Shown: positions 32,728 to 41,880 of the stretch, one piece after another | How the letters are laid out: every line of letters begins with the position of its first letter | How positions within the stretch are numbered: position 1 is the stretch's first letter | Origin: Brasenia schreberi | Taxonomy: Eukaryota > Streptophyta > Magnoliopsida > Nymphaeales > Cabombaceae | Length of the DNA: 64,000 nucleotides | Assembly: GCA_036023115.1 (NCBI GenBank) | Contig: JAYKKT010000076.1 | Location: 496,001-560,000 of the forward strand | Reading direction: 5' to 3' | Made by a program: the position numbers and the translations under genes | The notes under the pieces: generated by a model | Database searches by the model: none | What the model saw: the letters and a program-made list of their open reading frames with translations, nothing else | Told to the model about the DNA's origin: nothing

Positions 32728-33852
32728 CAAAGATGACAAACACCCCTTTTAATGTCTCCCTAGATCTAGCCACGAAGAATATGGGATCGTCCCGTTTTAG
32801 CAAAATCTCAATTTTACAAACTCTGGTAGGAGGAGATATCACGCCAAAGGGTTCTATGGAATCTGGTCCTAAAATGGGATCATGTTCATGCAAGTACCAT
32901 GCGTGGAATGCAAATGACATGGGTGTGGTGCCAAGAGTAGCGACCTCCCAGAGACCAGGTGTGGTCGAACTCTAGAGACTTACAAGGCCTATTGCTCAAG
33001 TGAGCAAATCCTATGTTGTTCGATGTTCGGTTTTCAAAACTTATTTACAAAAGCTATTTACAAAAGGGACAACTGTCTTGAGCCTCGATCCTAAGGATCT
33101 CGAGCTCTTCGTGCTTGCCCTTGTTTGAGTCTTAACACTCGCTTATCTAGCGGAGGTTTTATAAGAAAACAAGCTTCATTTCAAATCCCTACGTCTTACT
33201 CGAAACGTCGAATTCTCAAACAAGATGAAATTCAAGTAAGTAAATCCTATTTTTACTTTAGGATTCCTCGAAATGAACCATGCTTTAGCTTGGGATAAGC
33301 CAGGGATGGGAAAGAGATACCACGGTCCCTTCTGAAGCGTCCCGTGGCTTAAGGCATAGAAGGCGGAAAACTGCTCTTTTTGAGCTTTTTGGCCTCTTTT
33401 TCCATTTTTTCATAGAGGGTCTCCCTTTGGGAGTATTTTTTCTTTAATCCCTCTTTTTCATAAGAGAATCGATTTTTCTTTTTGAAGTCTGGTTTCTTTC
33501 TTTTGGAAAGAGACTTTAAATGGGAAATTCCCTTTTGATTTGGGCCTTTGTTTTCCTTTTGGAAATAGAAGAGAAGAGGGGAGGACTTATCCCAAGCCTA
33601 CACTTGATTTATTCCAGATCGGCCTATTTAGAAATAGCACGTACTACTTGCAAGTATCTTGCTATGTTGAACTAGGCCTTTCTTTGTAAGAGGAAGGATT
33701 TTGAAATGTAACCATGATTTTGAAAACTCCACTCTTTCACAAGTGCGAATTCTCTCACTTAGGGTCACACAAGTTCGCCTTTGCACCTTATTCACATGTC
33801 TCAGGGCAGCTATCCCTATAAAATTTTCGAAAACTAGAATTTAATCCAGATC
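32728..33852 (-). other. 3' untranslated region of M1
   Basis: About 1.1 kb between the integrase C-terminus and the PPT has no gene-like reading. It contains the TCCCGTGGCTTAAGGC-type block shared with 3060-3130 and 9830-9880. The plus-strand frame at 32580-32975 spans the LTR border and is spurious. Confidence 0.8.
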
Positions 33853-34065
33853 CTACACATAATACTTCTTTAAGTATTGAATATTGATAGGATCTGCTAA
33901 ATTCCTACCTTCTACATCGATCAACCAATACGAATTGTTCGTAGTGGTTGCTCGTACAACATAGGGTCCATCCCAGTTGGGGCGCCACTTGCCTAGGGGG
34001 TGTGGGCCACGATGGTGGATGGTTTTCAAGACCAGATCTCCCACTTCAAAGTGGCGAGGTCTCAT
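33853..34065 (-). pseudogene. pol: M1 integrase C-terminal domain, beyond a stop
   Basis: The reading MRPRHFEVGDLVLKTIHHRG then LGKWRPNWDGPYVV is the GPY/F-type C-terminal domain of a Ty3/gypsy integrase (GPYVV here). It follows the TGA at 34081-34083 in the same frame, so one nonsense change separates it from the main pol ORF. It ends in LKKYYV at a stop. Confidence 0.85.
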
Positions 34066-34080
34066 GTGTTTGCTATAATG

Positions 34081-36543
34081 TCAGGCTATCCTTTGCCGGT
34101 ATGCGCGAGCATGATCCATGGCAAGGAGTCGCCTCTCATCTAGCAAATCTAGTTCGGCCATCCTAGCATGCTGAAGCGTCTCTAGGGGGAGGTCGAGTGC
34201 TATAGATGTATGAAATGAATGCACTTTGGTATGAATGGGAAGGATGGCGTTTGTGCCATAGACCAATTCGAATGGTGTGGCATTCGTGGGAGTTCGGATG
34301 GAAGTCTTATAAGCCCATAAGGCTTCATCCAGCCTCTCGTGCCACATCCTACCCTTCTCTAAGGTTTTCTCAATGATACCAATGAGAGTCTTGTTTGTGG
34401 CTTCGGCTTGGCCGTTGCCTTGAGGGTAGTAGGGCGAGGAGAAGTGGTGAGTTATGCCATACGTGTTGCACAACTTAACCATCCGCTCATTTTTGAATGG
34501 GGTGCCATTATCAAACACAAGGTCTCGTGGAACCCCAAATCGAGCCAATATATTCCTCCAGATGAAAGCCACCACATGCTGCCCCATTACATTTGTTAGG
34601 GAAATGGCTTCCACCCACTTGGAGAAATACTCCGTGGCTGCTAAAATAAAACGATGCCCATTCGAGGCCTTTGGAAATATTGGGCCTACAATGTCAAACG
34701 CCCACATGGTAAATGGCCAGGGGCTGACCACGGAATGCAATGCAGATGAAGGGATATGAATGGCGTGCCCATGCACTTGACACGGATGACACTTCCTAAC
34801 ATGATCGTGACAATCCTTTTTCAGGGTGGACCAAAAATAGCCCCCTCTAAGTATTTTCATTGCCATCATGTTGGCATTAACATGACCTCCACATTCTCCA
34901 TCGTGGAACTCATGCATCACTATCCTAGCCTCCTCTTGGTCGATACACCTAAGCAGAATGCCGGTAAAACTCTTTTTGTATAAGACCCCACCCAGAATGG
35001 TGTATCGGGTCGAAATCTTACGAATGAATGCCTTATCTTTGGATGTGGCATCCTCGGTAAATCCCCCATTTTCTAAAAATTGTTTTATGTCATAGAACCA
35101 GGGTTTTTCAATAGACTCTGGGTTGTTTTGGCAAATATCCAAGTCGTGTGTGGATGGATGGGGCGCATGCCATATTTCCAAAGATCTGGTCCCTGAAATG
35201 GGATCGACCTTCAGGGCTGAGCCCAAGGAGGAGAGGGCATCGGCGATGCCGTTGTCCTCTCTTCCCATGTGTGTCAGCTTACACGACTGGAAGGATTGGA
35301 CCAATCGAGTGGCCAACTCGTGATATGGAAGTAGTTTCTCATTACGTACTTGCCAAATTTCTAAAACCTGGTTTATGACAAGGAGCGAATCTCCAAAGAC
35401 CTCGATGCAAGATGCCCCTAGAGTTTTCGAAATCCTTAAGCCTTGTATGAGTGCTTCATACTCAGCTACATTGTTGGAACATTCGAAATCTAAGCGGACT
35501 GCTATGGGAATCTCGCCCTTTTCAGGGGATATTAGGATCATCCCGGCACCAGCCCCTCGTTGGTTTCGTGCCCCGTCGAAGTGCATTTTCCACACTTGGT
35601 TTTCGAAAGAATTTGCCAAAATGTGGTTTTGAAAATGGTTTTGCAATATGCCTTCATCAGGCATTTCGACAAGAGTGGGATATGCGTCCTCTAAGGGGAA
35701 TTCAGCCACGTAATCTGCTAGGGCTTGCCCCTTAATGGAGATCTGGTGATGGTATTTCAGATCATACTCCATTAGAAGGAGTTGCCATTTGCCCAATCTA
35801 CCCGTGAGAATGGGTTTTTCGAACAAGTGCTTGATTGGATCAAGCTTGGACACTATCCAGATCTCATGATCTAGGAAATAGTGTCTGAATTTCTGGCAGG
35901 CCCAAACTAGGGCCAAGCACGTCTTCTCCATGGCTTGATAATTTTGTTCATAAGCCAAGAGAGTTTTCGAAATATAGTAGATGGCATACTCCTTATGGGT
36001 GTCATCCTCGTATTGAGCCAACAGGGCTCCTAAAGCGTTTACATGCACGGAGATGTATAATAAAAGCGGTTCTCCTTGTTTTGGAGGATTCAAAACGGGG
36101 GGATTAACCAAGTATGCCTTTAGTCTCTCGAAGGACTTTTGGCATTCGTCATCCCATAAGAATTTCGTACCCTTCCTCAACAGTTTGTTAAAGGGTTCGC
36201 ATCTAGTTGCCAGATTCGATATGAATCGGCGCACAGATTGTAATCGACCCTGGAGGCTACGGACTTGGGTGAGATTGGAGGGTGGATCCATGTCTATGAT
36301 GGCTCGACACTTAGAGGGGTCGACTTCTATTCCCCTTTGGCTCACCATAAAGCCTAGAAGCTTCCCTGATTCTACCCCGAACACACATTTTTGAGGGTTT
36401 AGCTTTACTTTGTAAAGTCTAAGCCTTTCGAAAATCTTTTGTAAACATTCGATATGGGTGCATCGGGTTTTGGATTTCGCCAAGAGATCATCTACATACA
36501 CTTCTACAAGCTCATGAATTTGATCATGAAAGATCGTGTTCAC
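34081..36543 (-). CDS. pol: M1 pol: RT C-half, RNase H, second RNase H, integrase (820 aa)
   Basis: This is the second half of the polymerase polyprotein. It opens with FHDQIHELVEVYVDDLLAKS, which holds the catalytic YVDD of reverse transcriptase. The RT-linked RNase H follows (LLLYISVHVNALGALLAQYE, about residues 160-230), then the second RNase H-like domain typical of Tat (KMHFDGARNQRGAG, AEYEALIQGL, EVFGDSLLVINQ, GREDNGIADALSSL; about 315-455). Integrase has the zinc motif H-H-C-C (VMHEFHDGECGGH, KCHPCQ), then AFDIVGPI, VFDNGTPF and QGNGQAEATNKTL as the D-D-E region. The frame is open throughout but lacks its N-terminus (stop at 36550-36552) and its last domain (stop at 34081-34083). Confidence 0.92.
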   Translation of the reverse strand: MNTIFHDQIHELVEVYVDDLLAKSKTRCTHIECLQKIFERLRLYKVKLNPQKCVFGVESGKLLGFMVSQRGIEVDPSKCRAIIDMDPPSNLTQVRSLQGRLQSVRRFISNLATRCEPFNKLLRKGTKFLWDDECQKSFERLKAYLVNPPVLNPPKQGEPLLLYISVHVNALGALLAQYEDDTHKEYAIYYISKTLLAYEQNYQAMEKTCLALVWACQKFRHYFLDHEIWIVSKLDPIKHLFEKPILTGRLGKWQLLLMEYDLKYHHQISIKGQALADYVAEFPLEDAYPTLVEMPDEGILQNHFQNHILANSFENQVWKMHFDGARNQRGAGAGMILISPEKGEIPIAVRLDFECSNNVAEYEALIQGLRISKTLGASCIEVFGDSLLVINQVLEIWQVRNEKLLPYHELATRLVQSFQSCKLTHMGREDNGIADALSSLGSALKVDPISGTRSLEIWHAPHPSTHDLDICQNNPESIEKPWFYDIKQFLENGGFTEDATSKDKAFIRKISTRYTILGGVLYKKSFTGILLRCIDQEEARIVMHEFHDGECGGHVNANMMAMKILRGGYFWSTLKKDCHDHVRKCHPCQVHGHAIHIPSSALHSVVSPWPFTMWAFDIVGPIFPKASNGHRFILAATEYFSKWVEAISLTNVMGQHVVAFIWRNILARFGVPRDLVFDNGTPFKNERMVKLCNTYGITHHFSSPYYPQGNGQAEATNKTLIGIIEKTLEKGRMWHERLDEALWAYKTSIRTPTNATPFELVYGTNAILPIHTKVHSFHTSIALDLPLETLQHARMAELDLLDERRLLAMDHARAYRQRIA

Positions 36544-36549
36544 GGCTCG

Positions 36550-37626
36550 TTAGTATGTTGCGCCGACATTTTTCAAACCAAAGGGCATGACTGTATAGCA
36601 ATACATGCCCCATGGGGTTGTGAAGGCGGTCTTACCTTGATCTCGTGGACTTAGTTTGATTTGATTATAGCCTGAATAGCCATCCATGAATGAAAACATT
36701 TCATGATTTGCAGTACTATCGACTATCAAATCTATGTTTGGTAAAGGATAATTATCCTTTGGAGTGGCTTTATTCAGGTTTCTAAAATCGATGCATATTC
36801 GAATTTTCCCATTGGTTTTTCGAACTACAACGATATTTGACAACCAATCAGAATACGCAATGGGTTTTATAAATCCGGCTTTTAGCAGATCTTCTAAACC
36901 CTCTTTGACTTGCGTGTGTACATTCGGGTGTATTTTCCTAAGCTTCTGCTTTATGGGTTTTACACCTGCATCTAAGGGAAGACGATGCTCGACTATGCTG
37001 GGATCTATGCCCGGCATGTCTTCATACGTCCATGCAAACACATCTAAATAGGTTCGTAGAAATGCAATGAATGCTAACTTTTCAGTTTCATGCAAGCATG
37101 CGCCTATTTTGATGGTTTTGGGATTGGAATCATCCCCTAGGTTCACCTCTACGAAATCTCCTCCTACTGATTGGGAAGGTCTTTCAAAATCGAGAATTCT
37201 ATGAAATTCTGGGAGCTCAGAAGTAGGATCTTCCTCAAGGGGATCCACTTCTGGGCTTTGATCATTCTCGTGAGCTACAGACCCGAGGGAACTTGATGCG
37301 TGGTTTTCAAAATAACCTGGTTTTGTACTTGGATTTTCAAGTGATTTCGAAATTTTTGGTCTGGCTATGCAGACGATGTTTCTTTCGAAATCCTTTTCTT
37401 TCGCCAAAGTCTTACCAGGAGCAGCTATGTACAAATTCTTTTTGGTATTTTCCAAATTTTTGATTTTTTTGGGTTTTTGTAAAACAAGAACTTTGGGAAC
37501 TATACAAAGCACTCTTTTTTCGACTTTTTGTTTTTCCATTGTTTTTGGTTTTCTTGTTTTTCGATTTTTGATTTTAAGTTTTCAAATGTTTTTGGTATTT
37601 TTAGAAAAAGGGATCTTTCGTCATAC
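36550..37626 (-). pseudogene. pol: M1 pol N-terminal part: linker and RT fingers/palm
   Basis: The open frame of 329 codons runs from 37539. Upstream, the lysine-rich start from the acceptor-like site contains a frameshift. RT motifs visible are the conserved IKPIAYSDWLSNIVVVRKTN, ICIDFRNLNKATPKD, FSFMDGYSGYNQIKLSP and the FTTPWGMYCYTVMPFGLKN block. It ends at TAA (36550-36552). The plus-strand relic at 21084 and P3 have CAA here, so a single C-to-T change on the coding strand created the stop. Together with 34081-36543 it makes a complete Tat pol. Confidence 0.9.
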
Positions 37627-37645
37627 CTACAAAGGGAAAACACTA
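37627..37645 (-). promoter_or_regulatory. Conserved splice-acceptor-like site in M1
   Basis: In sense the site reads GTGTTTTCCCTTTGTAG followed by GTATGA. It lies just after the gag-pro stop (LLFRA then a stop codon, 37650) and just before the pol start region. Ogre-type Tat elements are known to splice an intron between protease and RT; no conserved donor was found by eye. Confidence 0.5.
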
Positions 37646-37649
37646 CGGG

Positions 37650-38534
37650 TTAGGCTCGGAATAGGAGGTCTAAACCATAGGTCTCTTCTAAGACAGGCTC
37701 CGGGGCACCCTTGACCCAGGTGGTCACAGGGGGTGGCTCCGGCGGTATTCGGGGAGTATAGCCGATCCCATATCGGCTGGGGTTGGCCCTAGGAAGGATG
37801 GGCTCTAGGAGACCCTGGTTTTGTGCCCCTAGACTTTTGTAGGGCGTGTAGCCCATGTTCAATAACATGTTCCACGACCTTTTGTTTTTTGAAAAGATGG
37901 GATATAAGTCGTGGTCCTGGAACATGCTATCGTCCATATTAGGCTCGTATGGCCTTTTGTCCAGGGGTTTTGGAAATAGGGAACGCTTGGGTTTTCCTAA
38001 GAGGATCAAAGTCGGGAGGGGGCCTGCTTTGGGCGTCCCCTTCACACATACAACCTTCCTAGGGTTGTTCAACACGAGCCGAGGTGGCTCAACCATAATT
38101 TGCCCCAGGTTAGCCTCATGGGCCTGGGAGCTCGATAAACAAGGGGAGTTTATGATCCCCTGAAGTTGTGGGTGACTCTCACCTAGGATCACTACGACCT
38201 GGTCCCTAAAAGGGATCTTGACACACCTGTGGAAGGTGGATGGCACAGCGCACAAGCTGTGTATCCAGGGTCTTCCCAGCAACAGGTTATAATGGGGGTG
38301 GATGTCCAAGACATGGAACACCCCCGTGTGTTCGATCCCTCCCGTTTCCATTGGGAGTTCGATGGATCCTAAAGGCCTAGACGCATTCCCATCGTATCCA
38401 GTGATAACGGTGGGGCTTGGGTTCACTGAAGTCAAGGTGACTCCGATTTTGTACGACACGTGAAGTGGAAGGATGTTGAGCCCTCCTCCACCGTCGACTA
38501 GGCACTTGTCCAGAGAGTGGTTGTTTAGAACCAC
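37650..38534 (-). CDS. pro: M1 protease and gag-pro C-terminus (294 aa)
   Basis: This is the retroviral-type aspartic protease of M1. The active-site loop reads CLVDGGGGLNILPLH, with DGG where DTG/DSG is usual; the same DGG occurs in M2, P3 and P4. The second half contains YNLLLGRPWIHS, comparable to the ILGR motif near the protease C-terminus. A further 150 residues follow, ending with LLNMGYTPYKSLGAQNQGL and LDLLFRA, conserved in all copies and partly in NA1; their role is unknown. The frame is intact. Upstream it is separated from gag by the TAG at 38550-38552. Confidence 0.9.
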   Translation of the reverse strand: MVLNNHSLDKCLVDGGGGLNILPLHVSYKIGVTLTSVNPSPTVITGYDGNASRPLGSIELPMETGGIEHTGVFHVLDIHPHYNLLLGRPWIHSLCAVPSTFHRCVKIPFRDQVVVILGESHPQLQGIINSPCLSSSQAHEANLGQIMVEPPRLVLNNPRKVVCVKGTPKAGPLPTLILLGKPKRSLFPKPLDKRPYEPNMDDSMFQDHDLYPIFSKNKRSWNMLLNMGYTPYKSLGAQNQGLLEPILPRANPSRYGIGYTPRIPPEPPPVTTWVKGAPEPVLEETYGLDLLFRA

Positions 38535-38549
38535 CTCGATATGCAGGGC

Positions 38550-39137
38550 CTAGTTATGGGTTTCGTAGGGTCTATCTACATCATCTTCCGAAAAGGTGAT
38601 GGGCGATTTTGCTCCTAATAAAGCCACTTGGGCAGACAAGGATTCTGGACTTATGTTCGAATCAACCTTGGCCCTTTCTAGAATTTTCTCTAATACAAGT
38701 CTATGCCTAGGCGAGGTTTTGATAAGCTCTAGGATAGACATGTGAATAGGAATCTTTGAAAGGTGGTTTTCGAAATCATAAGGATTTAGGATGATTTTGT
38801 CCTTATCTGCTTTTGGCAGACCACTAGGGATACATGCTTTTGAGGGGCCAGGCACATTGACCACCTTTTGAGCACCTTGAAGGTGCGGGGGTTGGTAGAT
38901 CCTCCCGGATCTAGTGACTTCCCCCACGACCAGCCTAGGGTTCGCGCTAAACTTGGCTCTAAGGATGAGCTGAGGAGAACCTTGGATTTTTAAAACTGGT
39001 TTTACCGGGTTTCCATTTTTGGTGGTCCCCGAATGACGACTTGGGCGGGCCTCTTGTATAATACAAGGATGGGCGCACAAGCAGGTCGACCAGGTTCGGG
39101 CTTTTGCGCTAGTTCCTTGGAAATGGTGAGGGTACAT
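38550..39137 (-). pseudogene. gag: M1 gag C-terminal basic region
   Basis: This 195-codon open stretch corresponds to the basic, proline-rich part between the zinc knuckle and protease. It contains LVVGEVTRSGRIYQPPH, MSILELIKTSPRHRLVLEKI and the end FSEDDVDRPYETHN before TAG. In P3 and P4 that codon is CAG or CAA and the frame runs into protease. A further break lies near 39150-39260, where a stop falls in the NHAGTSGKG-type region. Confidence 0.8.
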
Positions 39138-39262
39138 ACCTCCTTTCCTTTCCCACTGCCACTGGCATGTTTGGGAAAGGGTTACTTGAAGATAGCTTGA
39201 GGTGGCTCAGGTTCTGCAGTGACCTGGAGCCGGCCTTCTGCTATCAAGTTCTCAATTTTATT

Positions 39263-40517
39263 TCAAAGAGAGAAGCAGCGTTTGGTATCATGGCCTTTGA
39301 GCCGATGATACTTGCAAAATCGGTTTAAATACCCCCCTTTGGACGTGACTCCTTCGGGGATTTCAGGGAGTTCGATCATGCCCTGGGCAAGTAAGAGGTC
39401 TAGGACCTCTGACACAGGTTGCCCCAGCGGAGTGTACTCCCATTTTTCAATCGGTTTTGAAAAATTGCGTTCTCTCTTATTTTCTAATTTTTCAAAATTC
39501 TTGGAAGTGCCCGCCATGCCTGGATCCACCCGGACATTGGCGATTTTATGGGGCTTTGCCCCTTTGTCCGTCGTGGGCAGCCCATATGCGATCCAAACGG
39601 GTTTTTGGAACGGCTCCTTTCCATAAGTGGTCGTATGTCCCTTTTCGCAAGTTGGTTTCGAAAAGGGAGGCCTTTTTTATCAACTTATGGAAAGTTGAAA
39701 TCTCGTGGAGCGAGAGAAGGGTTTTTAACTCGCTTTTGAAATTATCCAGGATGAGCATTACTGCGCATCCTTCGGATATGGGCTCTCGCACTTGGCCCAA
39801 AAGAGACCTCCATCTTATAATGAAGGCATGCACGTCCTCGTTCATGCCTTGCTTTGTATCCCTTAAGGTATTCAGGGTTGGCGTGACTTCCACGTTGTGT
39901 GCAAATCTTTGCATGAAGCAGTTCGCTAACTCTTCAAAAGTAGCGAACTGGCTTAAGTCGTAGGAAGCCAGCCATTTGGCAGCTGTGCCTTTAAGGGATA
40001 GAGGGAACCAATACACCCATTTCATCGAGTCCTTTTTCTTCTTATGGGCTCGACGTGAGAAAAGCTGCAAGTGAGACCTAGGGTCTCCCATGCCATCATA
40101 CCGATGGAAGTTCGGTATTTCATCGTCACTGTCCGTTTCGTAATCCATAGGAAGGAAATCAGACAGGGCGTAGCTTCTTTTCTCTTTATTCTGCCCTTTC
40201 AGCAGTTGCTGTAGGGCTTTACGGTCCTTTTTTATGAAGGACTCGTGGTATTGGTTGCCTTCCATTACGGAGGCCTCTTTTTGCTTGCGAGGTTTTTCAG
40301 ATTTCTTTTTAGGCCTTTGTTCACCGTTTGATGAACATGAATCGCCTACTTCAGCTTCTTGGCTGAGAGCATCGATTTTGGCCTCAAACTCCCTTCTCAA
40401 GTCCTCGATTTCATCTAGTTTTATTTTGTTTTTGAAAATCCTCCTAGAGTGAGAACTTGATGCGCATGAGCCTTGGCTCGACACTTCACTTGGATTGGAT
40501 TTTGACATGCTTTTCAA
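39263..40517 (-). pseudogene. gag: M1 gag: N-terminal region, capsid and zinc knuckle, one frameshift
   Basis: The ATG at 40517 opens MKSMSKSNPSEVSSQGSCAS. An acidic/basic helical segment follows (KIKLDEIEDLRREFEAKIDA, residues about 30-50), then MEGNQYHESF, the capsid block (FEELANCFMQRFAHNVEVTP, DVHAFIIRWRSLLGQVREPI), and LHEISTFHKLIKKASLF. Around 39600 a frameshift moves the reading to the frame 39263-39529, which holds the zinc knuckle CKYHRLKGHDTKRC, a C-x2-H-x4-H-x4-C arrangement unlike the usual CCHC. Gag would assemble the particle and bind RNA. The start fits the M2 copy, which opens identically. Confidence 0.88.
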
Positions 40518-40627
40518 GTTTTTTCAAAATTTCCTAAGTACAAGCAAAGAAAACAAGTTAAAATGACACCTTTTTACAAAATTTTCGCAAGACTTCTACA
40601 AGTAAACTCGATTTTTGAAAAGGCTCA

Positions 40628-40647
40628 CGTCCCACCGGGCGTGCCAA
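40628..40647 (-). other. Primer-binding site of M1
   Basis: In sense it reads TTGGCACGCCCGGTGGGACG, four bases inside the 5' LTR end at 40652. It is identical in M2. The tRNA donor was not identified. Confidence 0.85.
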
Positions 40648-40740
40648 TCTCTGTAGACGCGCGAAAATCCCCGCCTCTTCGCCTCTTTCGGGGGCTTGGA
40701 GTGGATCTTCTCGTGCGTCTAAGGCCTATATATACAAATA

Positions 40741-40859
40741 GGGCGTGCCAGCTAGCTTACTTAAGCTAGCGAAGATATATTTAACACTGACTTCTAAACG
40801 TGGCGACTGTGTGCAAGTAAGCTCTTGTCGTCGCAGACCTTCTTGCACCGATGCGCAAG
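40741..40859 (-). promoter_or_regulatory. U5 structured module of the M1 5' LTR
   Basis: Mimic TGGCACGCCC at 40741-40750 directly after hairpin H1 at 40751-40770 (stem GCTAGCTT/AAGCTAGC), and hairpin H2 at 40842-40859 (in sense CTTGCGC, loop ATCG, GTGCAAG with one G-U pair). It lies 90-208 nt upstream of the LTR/PBS border. Confidence 0.6.
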
Positions 40860-41239
40860 GGTCAGTCTGTACGCTTTTGCAAAAATCGAGTTTTGGGGAG
40901 AAAGTCTACGAAGCGATTCGAGGTGTCTATTTCGGGTCTTTAGGATGCGATTGCATATTTTAGATCACGTGGATTTGCACGTGCCTAAGTCTTTTCTTTT
41001 ATCCCTTTTCGGGCCACCTAGTTTGTGTGTTATGAACACTCCACTACATGGGCGAATTCGAGCGGGGCTTGCTTTGATGCAATATGCGTCCTACCTCGTG
41101 GTATGGCGTAGATGCAATGCAAACTCACGCTACTCCAAAGGGAAAACCCGAAATTAAAGACAATACTGAAGGGGAAATAACAGAAGGGAAATAACCGAAG
41201 GGAAATAACCGAAGGGAAATAACCGAAGGGAGATATGTA

Positions 41240-41880
41240 TATAGCTTATGTATATCAGCCCTTACTCGGGTCTTGCAAATAAGAGCGAAGGCTCAATGTG
41301 GGTGCGTGCTTGAATTGAAAGACTTACACACACGACATGAAATTAAACCCAAATATAAATTGCAGTATGGCCTTGACTAAGGTCTTGGGAGTAAGAGCGA
41401 AGGCTCAATGTGTGTGAAAGTGCTTGAATTGAAAGACTTACTCACACGACAAGAAATGAAACCCAAATAGTATAGGTCGGTCCTTACTTGGGTCTTTCAA
41501 ATAAGAGCGAAAGCTCAATGTGTGTGAGAGTGCTTGAATTGAAAGACTTACTCACACGACAAGAAATGAAACCCAAACTGTATAGGTCGGCCCTTACTTG
41601 GGTCTTTCAAATAAGAGCGAAAGCTCAATGTGTGTGAGAGTGCTTGAATTGAAAGACTTACTCACACGACAAGAAATGAAACCCAAATAGTATAGGTCGG
41701 CCCTTACTTGGGTCTTTCAACTAAGAGCGAAAGCTCAATGTGTGTGAGAGTGCTTGAATTGAAAGACTTACTCACACGACAAGAAATGAAACCCAAATAG
41801 TATAGGTCAGCCCTTACTTGGGTCTTTCAAATAAGAGCGAAAGCTCAATGTGTGTGAGAGTGCTTGAATTGAAAGACAAC
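41240..41880. repeat. 110-bp tandem repeats in the M1 5' LTR
   Basis: Unit starts GCCCTTACTTGGGTC are visible at 41590, 41700 and 41810, a period of 110. Units differ by only a few bases, as expected of an actively homogenised array. Confidence 0.9.

Noticed and set aside
34408..36394. Plus-strand ORFs of 60-113 aa opposite M1 pol
   Set aside because: Antisense shadows of a clear polymerase gene; no independent motifs.
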